From Chlorogloeopsis sp. ULAP01 (GTDB lineage Bacteria; Cyanobacteriota; Cyanobacteriia; Cyanobacteriales; Nostocaceae): DNA of 64,000 nt. Position numbers and translations under genes: made by a program. Below, in pieces: positions 36,001-44,892 of the stretch; the stretch's first letter is position 1; each line of letters begins with the position of its first letter. Below the pieces are notes generated by a model. It saw only the letters and a list, made by a program, of their open reading frames with translations. It was not told the DNA's origin and searched no databases. The DNA lies in contig NZ_JAUDRH010000005.1 of NCBI RefSeq assembly GCF_030381805.1, positions 62,001 to 126,000 on the forward strand, given 5' to 3'.

Positions 36001-37251
36001 GTTCCAGCTCCAAATTCCATCTCCAGATGCCTCCAAGGCTAATTGCAATCGTTCTTCACTCTGGCGTAGTGCTGCTTCTGTAAGTTTTAATTGAGTAATA
36101 TCGCGTCCAACAGACTGACATTCACTGACATTTCCCCAGTCATCGAATAGTATTCGGTTAACCCACTGTGTCCAGCGAATTTCCCCTTTACCATTAATTA
36201 CTCGATTTTCAATCATTATGGTAGGGTTTTCAATACTCATTGACTCTAGAAGTTGAGTCACCCTATCCCTGTCTTCTTCATAAATAATAGGTATGTAGCT
36301 CTTAGCAAGAATTCCGTGCCGCTCAATGCCAAAGTAACGACAAAATACCTGATTAACAAACAAAATCTTACTATCAGGCAAAAAACGAGCTACGATTTCT
36401 GTCTGATCTTCTAGGATTGATTGATAATGGGCTTGGCTTTGTTGAAGTGCTTCTTCTTGCTGCTTGCATAGACGCGGTGAGGCATCGCTAATATCAAAGG
36501 CAACTCCCTGAAGCACAGTTGTTTCCCCATCTGTTGCCAGCGCAAGTTTGGCTTGATCTTGCACCCAAATAATTCTGCCATCATGTCGGATCATGCGGTA
36601 CTCGCTACGAAACGGTTTGCCCGTGGCGATGGTAGCAGCAACTTCTTGCTGAATGCGATCGCGATCCTCCGGATGCACATAATCTGCCCAACTGTTGAAA
36701 AATCCTGGTTTCCACTCTTGATCTGGAATGCCGAGGAATTGTTGTATTTGCGGGCTGATATAGGCAAATTCCGAGGTTGCGGTGATTGGGGAAGTGTATG
36801 CAACTCCAGGAATTTGCTCAATGAGATTGCGGTACTGCAATTCGGCTTGTTTCAGTTGGGTTTCTATCTGTTGTAAAGCTTCTGGAATACTTTCAAGCGT
36901 GATTACACCTACTAGTTGCTCTTGTTCATCCACAATTGACAAGTAGCGGATTTTGTGGTGACAAAGCAGGCGTAGGATATGAAATAAATTGTCTAACTCT
37001 GATTCTTTAATGCTAATAACTTGCTCAGTCATTACCTCTGATAAGGTGGCAATATCTAAGTTCACCCCAGAGGCGATCGCCCCAACTAAATCTTGCTCAG
37101 TAAAAATTCCAACTAGTTGTCTTTGCTCAAAGACTAAGACATAACTAGTTTTGCTACGGTTCATGACTTTAACGGCAGTTTCAACTGAGGTGTCTGGTGG
37201 TAAAGTCACCAGACATGATTGAATCAATTCACTTTGGGGCCATGCCACCAT
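33067..37251 (-). CDS. Giant sensor histidine kinase: CBS pair, eight PAS, HisKA, HATPase
   Basis: A 1394-residue soluble kinase. Two CBS motifs occupy about residues 1-125 (TSYVLVFEQRQLVGIFTEQD and IRYLSIVDEQEQLVGVIT) and may bind adenine nucleotides. Eight PAS/PAC units follow (starting near QYRNLIEQIPG, HYQSILEDQ, RLQLALEASGDG, FLRAIGDNIP, LLTEAQKVAHIGNW, FLRSIYNGVEQ, HLKNILTTANA and LFRTLSEFAPVG). The HisKA has His1182 in SHELRTPL, and the ATPase has DQGRGIP and GGTGLGLA. There is no receiver, so it must act on separate receivers; two lie just across its 3' end. The transmitter closely matches the kinase at 7-4587, whose fifth PAS (FLRSIYEGIETAVFIV) also matches PAS 6 here. Confidence 0.95.
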   Translation of the reverse strand: MVAWPQSELIQSCLVTLPPDTSVETAVKVMNRSKTSYVLVFEQRQLVGIFTEQDLVGAIASGVNLDIATLSEVMTEQVISIKESELDNLFHILRLLCHHKIRYLSIVDEQEQLVGVITLESIPEALQQIETQLKQAELQYRNLIEQIPGVAYTSPITATSEFAYISPQIQQFLGIPDQEWKPGFFNSWADYVHPEDRDRIQQEVAATIATGKPFRSEYRMIRHDGRIIWVQDQAKLALATDGETTVLQGVAFDISDASPRLCKQQEEALQQSQAHYQSILEDQTEIVARFLPDSKILFVNQVFCRYFGIERHGILAKSYIPIIYEEDRDRVTQLLESMSIENPTIMIENRVINGKGEIRWTQWVNRILFDDWGNVSECQSVGRDITQLKLTEAALRQSEERLQLALEASGDGIWSWNILTGEVYLSPRWLEMLGYEANEFPSEFSAWEKSIHPDDKLWVMDVLQAHLKDSSVPYTFEYRMRTKSGEWKWIANYGKVVVRDQDAQPLQMAGIHRDVDDRKQAEQALKEREAFLRAIGDNIPNSYIYQVVRELDGSYRFYYFSAGVEKAHGLKPEAILADPSLLYSTLLPEDLLYVSQKQEESAQTMSVFDVQVREYSPKGNIRWVRLCSTPRAMDDGRIIWDGVRFDITELKGTEETLRKSKALLTEAQKVAHIGNWEFDVATQKITWTEELFHILNRDLVQKEPTYLEHLQLYHPDDREKLHKVFERAITTGESYKLTLRLNPQSDSSIRYIEGIGYADFNAEGQVIRLYGTTQDVTERVQTEKALQEKEQFLRSIYNGVEQAIFVVDVLEDGDFKLVGFNPACERFTNMRSAEIQGKSLQQIFPPEIAASVRQRYQACQEAGKVITYEECLPFLGLDTWWITNLAPLWDERSRIYRIVGSSINISERKRLELALEASENHLKNILTTANASIVSFRVFANRDWEYEYQSIGCESLFGYTAAEILTDKMLWISRVFPEDRDTLIYPHFESIFAERTFAVEYRFHHKDGSLRWISAIYSSHRDEIANCWIVTGVSIDISDRKRAEEALQQSETLFRTLSEFAPVGIFRTDAQGKNTYSNPRCQAICGFTFEEALKDGWMQFIHPEDLEVVFPQWILFLTTNQEFRAQVRFVHPDATIRFCRLMAVPIFSESGELMGNVGTVEDITESRAIAKMKNEFISIVSHELRTPLASIRGSLGLLAAGVLKDQPESAQQMLEIASSETERLVRLVNDILDLERLESNKVTLVKQWCDVTKILRQSIETVQPLAAENNIALVMLPSFIQIWIDPDRIIQTLVNLIGNAIKFSPSDSQVTVSAESLTNQVLFKVQDQGRGIPDSKLETIFERFQQVDATDSRQKGGTGLGLAICKSIVQQHGGKIWVESILEKGSIFYFTIPK

Positions 37252-37986
37252 CTTTTTAAGTATAAAAATTAGTATACTAATATTTTATTTTGCCCTAGAA
37301 AATACTTAACTTATTAGAACAGTTAAGGATCTGTGTTTTGGGCTTGAAAAAATAAAAGCCCCAACTGGGGCTATCAATAAATGTTACCGTATGCTCAGTA
37401 AAAAGCATTACGCTTCAGGCATCCGCTTTGTACTGTGTAATAAATCTTGCCACCTAAAAATGAGGAAATTCTGAGGAACATGGTAAGTGGCAGGGTTACA
37501 GTCTTTTGGTATCTAAGTTTTATCATGTTGATGTTCTTCCACTTTGACTGCTGCTACGTCTAAAAGTAGCCAATGTCTAAGTGCAAGATCTGAAAGAAAA
37601 TGTGCATCTTCAGAGCAATTCTACTTAGTTGTAGAGTAGGATACAGATTCCTGTTCACTAACAGCGACAAGCTTAAGAATATATCTTAAAGAAAAAATTA
37701 AATCCTCCCAGAGGTAAATAAGTTTCAAAAACACTGCATTTAACATAAATTTATGCTTAACAGCAAAGTAACAATTATTTTTTTCTTCAATCAGCTATGT
37801 AATGTTAGTTTTTTTACCATTACTGTTGTTAGAAGTGTATTAAAATATAAGATGAAATATACTATGCTTGGGAGATTTTAACAGGAACAGTATTTTTCAG
37901 TTTACAAAAATTTTGATATGTCATTTGAGTTAAAGAATTAAAATATTTTTTAATTAAAAATACAAGGTGCTGCCAGAGTAAAATAT
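37252..37986. other. Gene-poor spacer with orphan minus-strand terminator
   Basis: About 735 bases, AT-rich. A minus-strand hairpin terminator lies at 37351-37372 with no annotated minus-strand gene feeding it. Minus-strand frames upstream of it are short: the longest begins at ATG near 37746 and runs 41 codons (MLNAVFLKLIYLWEDLIFSL first) to a TAG near 37621. I regard these as unproven. Confidence 0.45.
37351..37372 (-). terminator. Orphan intrinsic terminator on the minus strand
   Basis: Read on the minus strand, AGCCCCAGTTGGGGCT (37357-37372) forms a 7-bp GC-rich stem, then TTTATTTTTTC. The nearest minus-strand gene upstream (38586-40943) ends 1.2 kb away with a convergent gene between, so this site probably ends an unannotated transcript, perhaps a small RNA. 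Confidence 0.5.
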
Positions 37987-38589
37987 ATGGCTAATCCAGT
38001 TAAAATATCAGGTAATTTAACACATTTTTTAGCAGAAAATAAAAAAGAAGAAGAACTAATGTACGAAGTTCTTCTAATTATAGAAAATCTAGCATATAGA
38101 GAAGAAGCTACTGCAAAACTTATCTTTGACCGACTTTATGATATAGGTTCAATTAATTTAATCAATAAAAAGTTTCGCTCTTGTGCTGTAAAAAGAGTAC
38201 TAAAATGGATTGCCAGAATGTCTAAACCAGCGTTCAGACTTTTTGCCTGGCGTTGGTTTAGAAAAAATTGTCCAATATTAATTACTAATTGGCTGTACCA
38301 ACAAGTCAGTTTCAAGAAGCCAGTAATACAACAATCGGCAGAAATAGTAATAGAAAAACAACTTCCTCCTGCCAAGGTAATTTCTGAATTGGAATATAAA
38401 AGCAGAGAAGTAAAATTTCTACGCTCCCAAGTGAAATTACTGACTGGTATTTTGATCGGGGTTATTACTTTATTTGGTGGTAGTTTGATTTGGTTGAGTC
38501 AAAGTTTAATCACAGGGCGATCGCCTCTACAAACTGTAGAACAATTACCTCCAGTAGAATTACAAGAGGCAATTATCAACAGACGCTAG
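37987..38589 (+). CDS. Hypothetical protein with C-terminal membrane helix
   Basis: A 200-residue basic protein. The N-terminal half is helical and charged (ENKKEEELMYEVLLIIENLA), with Trp/Arg-rich FRLFAWRWFRKNCP in the middle. A single membrane helix lies near the C-terminus (VKLLTGILIGVITLFGGSLIWL, about 152-173). I do not recognise a family. It is monocistronic, and its stop overlaps the stop of the convergent GH31 gene by 4 bp, leaving no room for a separate terminator. No good ribosome-binding site precedes the ATG. It is probably real on length and composition. Confidence 0.65.
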   Translation: MANPVKISGNLTHFLAENKKEEELMYEVLLIIENLAYREEATAKLIFDRLYDIGSINLINKKFRSCAVKRVLKWIARMSKPAFRLFAWRWFRKNCPILITNWLYQQVSFKKPVIQQSAEIVIEKQLPPAKVISELEYKSREVKFLRSQVKLLTGILIGVITLFGGSLIWLSQSLITGRSPLQTVEQLPPVELQEAIINRR

Positions 38590-40943
38590 TCAAAAACTAG
38601 ACGACGAGCGGAACCGTCATCTGTAAATTCTTGCTCACCACAACCTACCACCTCAACAATAACTCTGCGAGGGTGGGGAGTCCACTGTCCTTGACGTGTT
38701 TGGATATCCACAACTGTCTGCTTACCTTCTGAATACACACGATAAGTTATAGTTGAGCAAGCGCCGTGGCGATATTCAAAGCTATGCCCATCATCTTCAT
38801 ATAATGTCCATTCACATACACCAGGAGTAACTCGTAATCTCAGTTCGTTGATGGGTAACTCATCCACATACTGCATAACAGGGGCAAGAGGAATTATCGA
38901 GCCGGCACGAATGTACATGGGCATTTTCTCCAAGGGTGCATCAGCAAGAATATAAGTTGAGCCTGTGTAACACTCTCCCGTCCACCAGTCATACCAGTTA
39001 CCTTTCGGCAAATAAACCATACGCTGCTCTACTCCTGGTCGGTATACTGGTGCTGCCATCAGAAATGAGCCTAAAAGTACCTGGTCGTAGATTTCATAGG
39101 TTTTCGGATCATCAGAATAGTGATAAAATAAGGGACGTAAAATGGGGTTTCCCGTGCTTGTTGCTTCCCAAAATAAGGTGTAAATGTAAGGCAATAATCT
39201 GTAGCGCAATTCGATATATTGGCGGCAAATTTCTTCTACCCTTGTTCCAAACTCCCAAGGTTCGTGGCGCTTGGTATTAATCATTGAATGAGCGCGCATC
39301 AAAGGATACAACATTCCTAACTGCATCCAACGAGCAAACATTTCTGGGGTTGCATCTCCTGCAAATCCCCCAATATCCGCACCAACAAATGCTACGCCCG
39401 ATAAACCTAAGTTACAAAGCATGGGCAAAGACATTTCCAGGTATTCCCACAGCGAGTGATTATCCCCTGTCCATACTGCTGACCATTTTTGCACACCAGC
39501 ATAACCCGATCGCGTCAGAACAAAAGAACGCGATCGCCCTCTGAGTTTTTCTAATCCTTCCCGACAGGCACGAGCCATCATCATCCCATACAGATTGTGA
39601 GCTTCGGCGTAGGTTGTGCGCTCATCACCAGAGCCTGTAGGTGCATCCATTGGAAAGAAAACTTTCCGCCCCCCCTCATCTCCAAATGGGCGATCGTTCA
39701 TTGCTGGCTCATTCATATCATTCCAGATTCCAGCAACACCCACCTCAGTTAAATTGTGGTGTAAATCTCCCCACCACTGACGCACATCCGGACGAAGAAA
39801 ATCGGGAAATACAGCGCGATCAGGCCAAACATAACCGTGAAACACTTTACCATCTGCTCTACGAATAAAGTAGTCCTTTTCCACTCCTTCGTCATAAATT
39901 GCATAATCTGACTGCGGCTCGAATTTCACCCCTGGATCGACAATGGTGACAACTTTAAAACCTTCCTGTGCTAAATCGCCGAGCAATTTCTTTGGATCTG
40001 GAAATCGTCTAGGGTTCCAGCTAAACACCCGGAAGCCAAACATATAATCAATGTCTAGGTGGATAACATCGCAAGGTATCCGACGGTGGCGCAGTTGGTA
40101 TACCAATTGTCGTACTTCTGTTTCTGAGTCATAACTCCACCGACATTGGTGATAACCTAATGCCCACCGGGGTGGTAGTGGCATTCTCCCAGTCAACTGC
40201 GTGTATGTACGAATAATTTCTGCTGGTTCAGGACTGTAAATAATGTAATAATCTAATTCGCCACCCAGCGTTTCCATTCGTAAAATTTCTGGTTCGTCGG
40301 CACCAATATCAAACCGACTCCAAAAGGTTGTGTTAAAAAATAAACCATAACCAATTTCCGGACGCAACGCCATAAAAAACGGAATCGCTTGGTACATTGC
40401 ATCCGTTAACATAGTGTAATCAAGGCTATCCGTTGTCCAATTAGTCAGACGCTTGCCCCGTTGATTTAGCAAGCCAGCCCGCTCTCCAAAGCCATAGTAT
40501 TTTTCTCCAGCTTCTATACGCTTCCAATTAGCAACTTGAAACTTTTGTGCTCCCATTTGCCGCCAACCCATCCCCAAACCCGTATCTTGAGCAAAGGGAC
40601 GATTTTCTTTGTCAAAAAACTTGACTCGACAAGGATGGCGCTGCACGCAGACGCGCATTTTTTCAGTTTCAATTATTACCTCTTCCTCCGTCTCTTGCAC
40701 ATCGAAAGAGATAGCAGCCCATTCCTCATCCTGTGGCGTCACAGCCCAAGAACGTCTGGCTCTAAACTCTCCTGTTGGTGAAAAGCGCACGCGGATTAGG
40801 TTGGGAGCAAGAACCCTCAAAAGAAGGCGAGAAAAACCGCATTCAAAATCTATCCCCCACTGATGACGCTGGATATTTTGAACGGATGAGATGACATTCC
40901 ACGCTGGTTCGCGAACAGGTATTTCTCCGGCAAATTCTGGCAT
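38586..40943 (-). CDS. Glycoside hydrolase family 31 (alpha-glucosidase/alpha-xylosidase type)
   Basis: A 785-residue cytoplasmic enzyme of the GH31 clan. The catalytic nucleophile is Asp409 in GIWNDMNEP and the acid/base is Asp494 in WTGDNHSLWE. Also conserved are the RWALGYHQCRWSY segment, IHLDIDYM and FVGADIGGF. An N-terminal beta-sandwich (about 1-245) and C-terminal beta domains frame the TIM barrel. There is no signal peptide, so it probably acts on intracellular alpha-glucosides such as glycogen-derived maltodextrins. Substrate specificity is not readable. It is transcribed alone. Confidence 0.94.
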   Translation of the reverse strand: MPEFAGEIPVREPAWNVISSVQNIQRHQWGIDFECGFSRLLLRVLAPNLIRVRFSPTGEFRARRSWAVTPQDEEWAAISFDVQETEEEVIIETEKMRVCVQRHPCRVKFFDKENRPFAQDTGLGMGWRQMGAQKFQVANWKRIEAGEKYYGFGERAGLLNQRGKRLTNWTTDSLDYTMLTDAMYQAIPFFMALRPEIGYGLFFNTTFWSRFDIGADEPEILRMETLGGELDYYIIYSPEPAEIIRTYTQLTGRMPLPPRWALGYHQCRWSYDSETEVRQLVYQLRHRRIPCDVIHLDIDYMFGFRVFSWNPRRFPDPKKLLGDLAQEGFKVVTIVDPGVKFEPQSDYAIYDEGVEKDYFIRRADGKVFHGYVWPDRAVFPDFLRPDVRQWWGDLHHNLTEVGVAGIWNDMNEPAMNDRPFGDEGGRKVFFPMDAPTGSGDERTTYAEAHNLYGMMMARACREGLEKLRGRSRSFVLTRSGYAGVQKWSAVWTGDNHSLWEYLEMSLPMLCNLGLSGVAFVGADIGGFAGDATPEMFARWMQLGMLYPLMRAHSMINTKRHEPWEFGTRVEEICRQYIELRYRLLPYIYTLFWEATSTGNPILRPLFYHYSDDPKTYEIYDQVLLGSFLMAAPVYRPGVEQRMVYLPKGNWYDWWTGECYTGSTYILADAPLEKMPMYIRAGSIIPLAPVMQYVDELPINELRLRVTPGVCEWTLYEDDGHSFEYRHGACSTITYRVYSEGKQTVVDIQTRQGQWTPHPRRVIVEVVGCGEQEFTDDGSARRLVFD

Positions 40944-41100
40944 ATGTAATTAAATCTGGCTGTAAATGCGGACAATTACGGTGACTAGTGCTAACCACAA
41001 CCTAATTAACCTAAATTAACCACGTACACTTTGCATCAGCCAAGGGAAGTAGAAGTATGTACCTTTACCTGCATAACTTTCATGGAACAAGAAAAGTAGG

Positions 41101-41162
41101 GTGTGATACGGCTACGTAAGGATTTGAGAGTTAAAGAAAATGAGAACTAGCCGTAACGCACC
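41101..41162. repeat. Short dispersed element ending TAGCCGTAACGCACC, copy B
   Basis: A 62-base element starting GTGTGATACGGCTACG, with GGATTTGAGAGTTAA in the middle and ending CTAGCCGTAACGCACC. It corresponds to the element at 28467-28525. The terminal TACGGCTA and TAGCCGTA are inverted repeats. Confidence 0.7.
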
Positions 41163-41206
41163 GCCTGATTGGACTGACACAGCTAATTTAGTGCATTAGA
41201 AAAATC

Positions 41207-41262
41207 TTGTGGGATGGGCTTCTAGCCCGTCTTTATAAGCGGGCAGGATGCCCGCACCACAA
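41207..41262. repeat. Inverted-repeat element (TTGTGGGATGGGC type)
   Basis: A 56-base element with 23-base imperfect terminal inverted repeats (TTGTGGGATGGGCTTCTAGC left, complement of TTGTGGTGCGGGCATCCTGC right) around TCTTTATAAG. This is the familiar GGGC..GCCC hairpin family of cyanobacterial intergenic DNA. With copy B above it fills the 350-base gap between GH31 and the antiporter. Confidence 0.7.
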
Positions 41263-41294
41263 AAAAATTTATTGCATCATTGCACTGATAACTG

Positions 41295-42857
41295 TTAAAG
41301 CTCATCCTCTAAAACATCCTCAAGCATAGGAGCAAGTTCTTGATTTAACCTACCCGATCGCACAAATTCTGCGTAAGTATCTGCCTCTACAGCCAGCAAT
41401 TCCATTCGCAGCTGTTCAGCAGTGAAGGTTCGCAAGTTGGGGTATTCATCTTGTAATTTATCAATTTGCTCCTCCAACCGTCGCAGTTCGCCTTTAATTA
41501 AAGTTTCCTGATAGCGGTAAAATTCTGGATCCAATCCTGGGCGTTCTTCTATTTGTTCCAGGTATCTTAAAACACGTTTAAGAGCAGTTTGGCGAGCCAC
41601 TAACTCTAAATATTGTTGTCGCAGGGGCTGATCGCCTAAAAGATTGAGTTTTTCTAACAAAGGCTTGGTAGTTAATCCCTGCACCAAAAGTGTAAATAAT
41701 ACTACTCCAAATACCGTAGCAATTACATCTTCTCGTTCACTGAGGATATTCGGTACGCTCAATGCTAGAGCGATGGAGACAGAGCCTCGCAAACCTCCCC
41801 ACCACAATACAGTTTGTTGTGCTAAGGAAATGTCAGAGTTGACGAGGCGATTGCTGATCAACCCTAAACCATAAACAGCGATCGCTCGTGCTAAAACCAT
41901 CCCGGCAACGGTAACAGCAATAATTGCCAGATTTTCTCCTAAATGGGTAAATCTAACTTGATCACCAATCAATAGAAAAACAATAGAATTAACAAAAAAA
42001 GCCAGAAATTCCCAAAATTCGCTGACAATTACCCGTGTACGCGGGTTCATACCAATTCGGGAACCAAAATTACCTAATATCAAGCCAGTGGTGACAACTG
42101 CTATTACCCCAGATCCACCAAATTCTTCAGCAATAATATAAGTTCCGTAAGCGGAGACGAGAGTTAAAGATTGTTCCACTAGCGGTAAATCAAATCTTTG
42201 CGTTAGGTAAGAGATTCCAAACCCAATCAAACCACCTACTGCTAAACCGATCCCAACAACTGCAAACAGTTGTAATAATACAGGTCGTACTGCTAATTGT
42301 GCTGTTCCCAACGGTAAGGCAACTAGGAAACTAAAAGCCACAACTGCCATACCATCATTAAATAAACTCTCGCCCTCCATCAGTGTTGTGAGACGCTTGT
42401 CTACTCCCAGTTCTCGAAACAAAGCTGTGACTGAAACCGGATCGGTGGCAGACAAACTTGCTCCTACTAGCAATGCTGTTGTTAGTGGCAGGTGTGCTAA
42501 TAAATTCAAACCTAGCGCTACACCTGCAATGGAAATTAGCACTCCGATCACCGCATAAAGGCAGATAGGCACTAAATCCCGCTTTAAATTAGACCATTTT
42601 AAATTCCAAGCAGCTTCAAATAGTAAAGGTGGCAGAAAAATTGCCAGAATCAACTCCGGGGAAAGATTAACTAAACGCACATCCACTAGCGCCAATCCCA
42701 ATCCAGCAATTACCAAGAGTAAAGTGTAGGGAATTTGACGAAACCAGCTAATAACTTGCGGTAAAGTCGCCACGCTCAAGGAAACTGAGAGTACAAGTAG
42801 AAATTGCTTTAAATTTTGCTCGATTCCAACTTCGCCTACGGCAGATTCGATTGCCAT
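41295..42857 (-). CDS. Na+/H+ antiporter, CPA1 (NhaP/NHE-like) family
   Basis: A membrane exchanger of Na+ or another cation for H+. It has about twelve hydrophobic helices with CPA1 signatures: FLPPLLFEAAWNLKW, GASLSATDPVSVTALF, and GESLFNDGMAVVAF with the ion-binding ND pair. A cytoplasmic C-terminal helical tail (about 415-520, LEEQIDKLQDEYPNL) probably regulates activity. I start at the ATG giving MAIESAVGEV; an in-frame TTG six codons earlier is possible. It is transcribed alone. Related transporters support salt tolerance and pH homeostasis in cyanobacteria. Confidence 0.92.
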   Translation of the reverse strand: MAIESAVGEVGIEQNLKQFLLVLSVSLSVATLPQVISWFRQIPYTLLLVIAGLGLALVDVRLVNLSPELILAIFLPPLLFEAAWNLKWSNLKRDLVPICLYAVIGVLISIAGVALGLNLLAHLPLTTALLVGASLSATDPVSVTALFRELGVDKRLTTLMEGESLFNDGMAVVAFSFLVALPLGTAQLAVRPVLLQLFAVVGIGLAVGGLIGFGISYLTQRFDLPLVEQSLTLVSAYGTYIIAEEFGGSGVIAVVTTGLILGNFGSRIGMNPRTRVIVSEFWEFLAFFVNSIVFLLIGDQVRFTHLGENLAIIAVTVAGMVLARAIAVYGLGLISNRLVNSDISLAQQTVLWWGGLRGSVSIALALSVPNILSEREDVIATVFGVVLFTLLVQGLTTKPLLEKLNLLGDQPLRQQYLELVARQTALKRVLRYLEQIEERPGLDPEFYRYQETLIKGELRRLEEQIDKLQDEYPNLRTFTAEQLRMELLAVEADTYAEFVRSGRLNQELAPMLEDVLEDEL

Positions 42858-43046
42858 ATCAGTAATTTTGCTCAAACTATAAATTTTTGCAACGCCTGCT
42901 GTTTTGGGCGTTATAGAAAGTTAGATTATCCTAGATCGAGTAAATTATTTAACAACTAAAAAGCGGAAATTACTCGATATCTTCGTAGAATGTGGCTGAA
43001 GCTAACTCTACATAATCATCTTGATAAAACAGAGGATACATGAAAC

Positions 43047-44138
43047 ATGAGAAAGTTTAAATTGCTAAGATGGCTTCCTCATCCTTATTCTTGGCTAAAT
43101 GCTTTAATACTCTTTGGTTTGATGGCAGGATTTATCAACACAATTGCATATAATCAATTTTTATTGCTTAACTTTACTAATTTATCAGACAAACCAGAGC
43201 GAATTATCACTTCGGTGATATTTTTGCTAATCTTACCCATACCAGCGATCGCTTTTGTGCATCATTTTCTGCTCAGTCGCTTTATTCCAGTAATTCCAGG
43301 AAAAAAGTTAAATAAAATTAGAGGAATTTTGCCAGGGCTGCAAAGTTGGAGAGAAAGCTTGTATAGCTGGCTAGTTTTTATCTTGTCTACACTAACGGCA
43401 ACTTTAATTTTTACTCCTCTTCTCCCTTTATTTCAACTCAACTATTATCAAATAATTTCTAACTATAGTCAAATTAGTAGTCAAATATTACCATATTTTG
43501 CTATTTTTTGGCTCTTTTTGGCTGCTATACTTTATGAGATTGAATCTTTATTTAAACGCCAAATTACTTTAGGCAATTCTGTGAGTATCGAACCTAAAAA
43601 TATCACTCAAACTGCATCACATGAATTTAAAAATGAAGTAATCTCATCTGAATTTAGTGTTACTAAAGTACAAACAACCGATGAAGTTGCTAACACAAAA
43701 CAGACATTGACACAGACACCTCAAAAGTATTCTTCAGTCTCAAAGCAATTAGTTACGTTTATTTTAATTCCCTTTCTGGCTCTCTGGATATATTCCTATG
43801 CTAAGTTACCAGAAATTAAACAAAGTATATCTGCAAATTTTTCTCTAGAGAATCTTACAACAGTCGCTTCCGAAAAAGAGCCATCTAAAGCTAAACCTAA
43901 AAAACCTACAGATAATTACGAAAGAGCCGTAAACAAAGCGAAACGCGCAGCTAAACTAGCACAACTGGCACAATCTCAAGACGAATGGCAAAAGGTTGTT
44001 CGCAATTGGGACGAAGCGATCACTCTTATGAAAACTGTACCATATACTAGTAGTAATTACAGCTCAGCCCAGCAAGAAATTATACAATATCAGATTCATC
44101 GTGAGTTTGCTCAACAATATACTCTAGATGGAAATTAA
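43047..44138 (+). CDS. Five-helix membrane protein with cyanobacterial C-terminal repeat domain
   Basis: A 363-residue protein. Five hydrophobic segments (starting near ALILFGLMAGF, VIFLLILPIPA, WLVFILSTLTA, ILPYFAIFWLF and LVTFILIPFLA) are followed by a soluble tail. The tail (about 290-360: YERAVNKAKRAAKLAQLAQS, DEWQKVVRNWDEAITLMKTV, SAQQEIIQYQ) is a helical-hairpin module I recognise from many cyanobacterial proteins, including kinase-linked ones. The function is unknown. AGAGGA lies 12 bases before the ATG; a competing ATG seven bases upstream would encode only MKHEKV before a stop. Confidence 0.75.
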   Translation: MRKFKLLRWLPHPYSWLNALILFGLMAGFINTIAYNQFLLLNFTNLSDKPERIITSVIFLLILPIPAIAFVHHFLLSRFIPVIPGKKLNKIRGILPGLQSWRESLYSWLVFILSTLTATLIFTPLLPLFQLNYYQIISNYSQISSQILPYFAIFWLFLAAILYEIESLFKRQITLGNSVSIEPKNITQTASHEFKNEVISSEFSVTKVQTTDEVANTKQTLTQTPQKYSSVSKQLVTFILIPFLALWIYSYAKLPEIKQSISANFSLENLTTVASEKEPSKAKPKKPTDNYERAVNKAKRAAKLAQLAQSQDEWQKVVRNWDEAITLMKTVPYTSSNYSSAQQEIIQYQIHREFAQQYTLDGN

Positions 44139-44147
44139 AAAGGTATC

Positions 44148-44192
44148 GGGGATTGGGTATTAAAATTTCTTTATTCCTAGCCCCTAATCCCC
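44148..44192 (+). repeat. GGGGATT/AATCCCC hairpin repeat
   Basis: Imperfect inverted repeat GGGGATTGGGTA (44148-44159) and TAGCCCCTAATCCCC (44178-44192). It belongs to the CCCCAAT-type heptamer family and may also serve to end the upstream transcript. Confidence 0.45.
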
Positions 44193-44343
44193 AGTCACTA
44201 CATATTAATTTTATATGAATTAAAATCAACAATTTTTTGAAGATTGCTGTCTGTAATTGTCGTGTAATCACCGAAGTAAAACTTGAGAGCGCAAGTTATA
44301 TTTGATGTAAATTTTCTTTTGATAACTCTTCACTTCTACAGTT

Positions 44344-44892
44344 ATGACACAAGCAAATATTTTAGAACTTGCCAAGCAGGGTGATGTTAAGGCGATCGCG
44401 TCTTTAATGAACAGCCAACTACAACTTAAAAATGTCACAGTTAAAGTTAGCTTCAATAATAGTTGTTTAGAGATTAAATTTAAATCTATGCAAGTACCAG
44501 AACAAGAAAATTTAGTTAAATATGTTCGTCAAGAAATCACAGGTTTGAAAACTGTATGTATTAAGAATGTCAAAATTTATGGCTTTCAAGAAGGAAAATC
44601 TGCGCCTTTATGGAGTCAAGAATTAAATGTAGAAGTTCCACTAAATCTCACTTCATCTAAAAAAAATATACTCAATACTAATTGCAAAATCAAAAAAAAC
44701 TATTACAATGCTTTTAAAAATAAATATCTAGAAGTTTTGCATCCAACTGATAAAATAAAATTACTGAGATTATTATTAATATTATTTATTGGTCTTTTTG
44801 TTGTAGGAGAAAACAAATTAAACCGCCATAAAGGATGTATTTTACACAACCATACGACAGGTAATTACATACACATGGATGATTGTAAGTAG
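44344..44892 (+). CDS. Cyanobacterial hypothetical protein with C-terminal membrane segment
   Basis: A 182-residue protein. The N-terminal 95 residues (ILELAKQGDVKAIASLMNSQ, then KNVTVKVSFNNSCLEIKF and KIYGFQEGKSAPLWSQEL) match a cyanobacterial domain recurring as single or tandem units in hypotheticals. A Lys/Asn-rich linker leads to one hydrophobic helix (LRLLLILFIGLFVVGENK) and a short tail with GCILHNHTTGNYIHMDDC, rich in His and Cys. The role is unknown. The coding DNA is very AT-rich in its second half. Start ATG at the natural family N-terminus. Confidence 0.75.
   Translation: MTQANILELAKQGDVKAIASLMNSQLQLKNVTVKVSFNNSCLEIKFKSMQVPEQENLVKYVRQEITGLKTVCIKNVKIYGFQEGKSAPLWSQELNVEVPLNLTSSKKNILNTNCKIKKNYYNAFKNKYLEVLHPTDKIKLLRLLLILFIGLFVVGENKLNRHKGCILHNHTTGNYIHMDDCK

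Noticed and set aside
37621..37746. 41-codon minus-strand frame (MLNAVFLKLIYLWEDL...)
   Set aside because: Too short and unsupported to call as a gene; recorded only as part of a possible small transcript.
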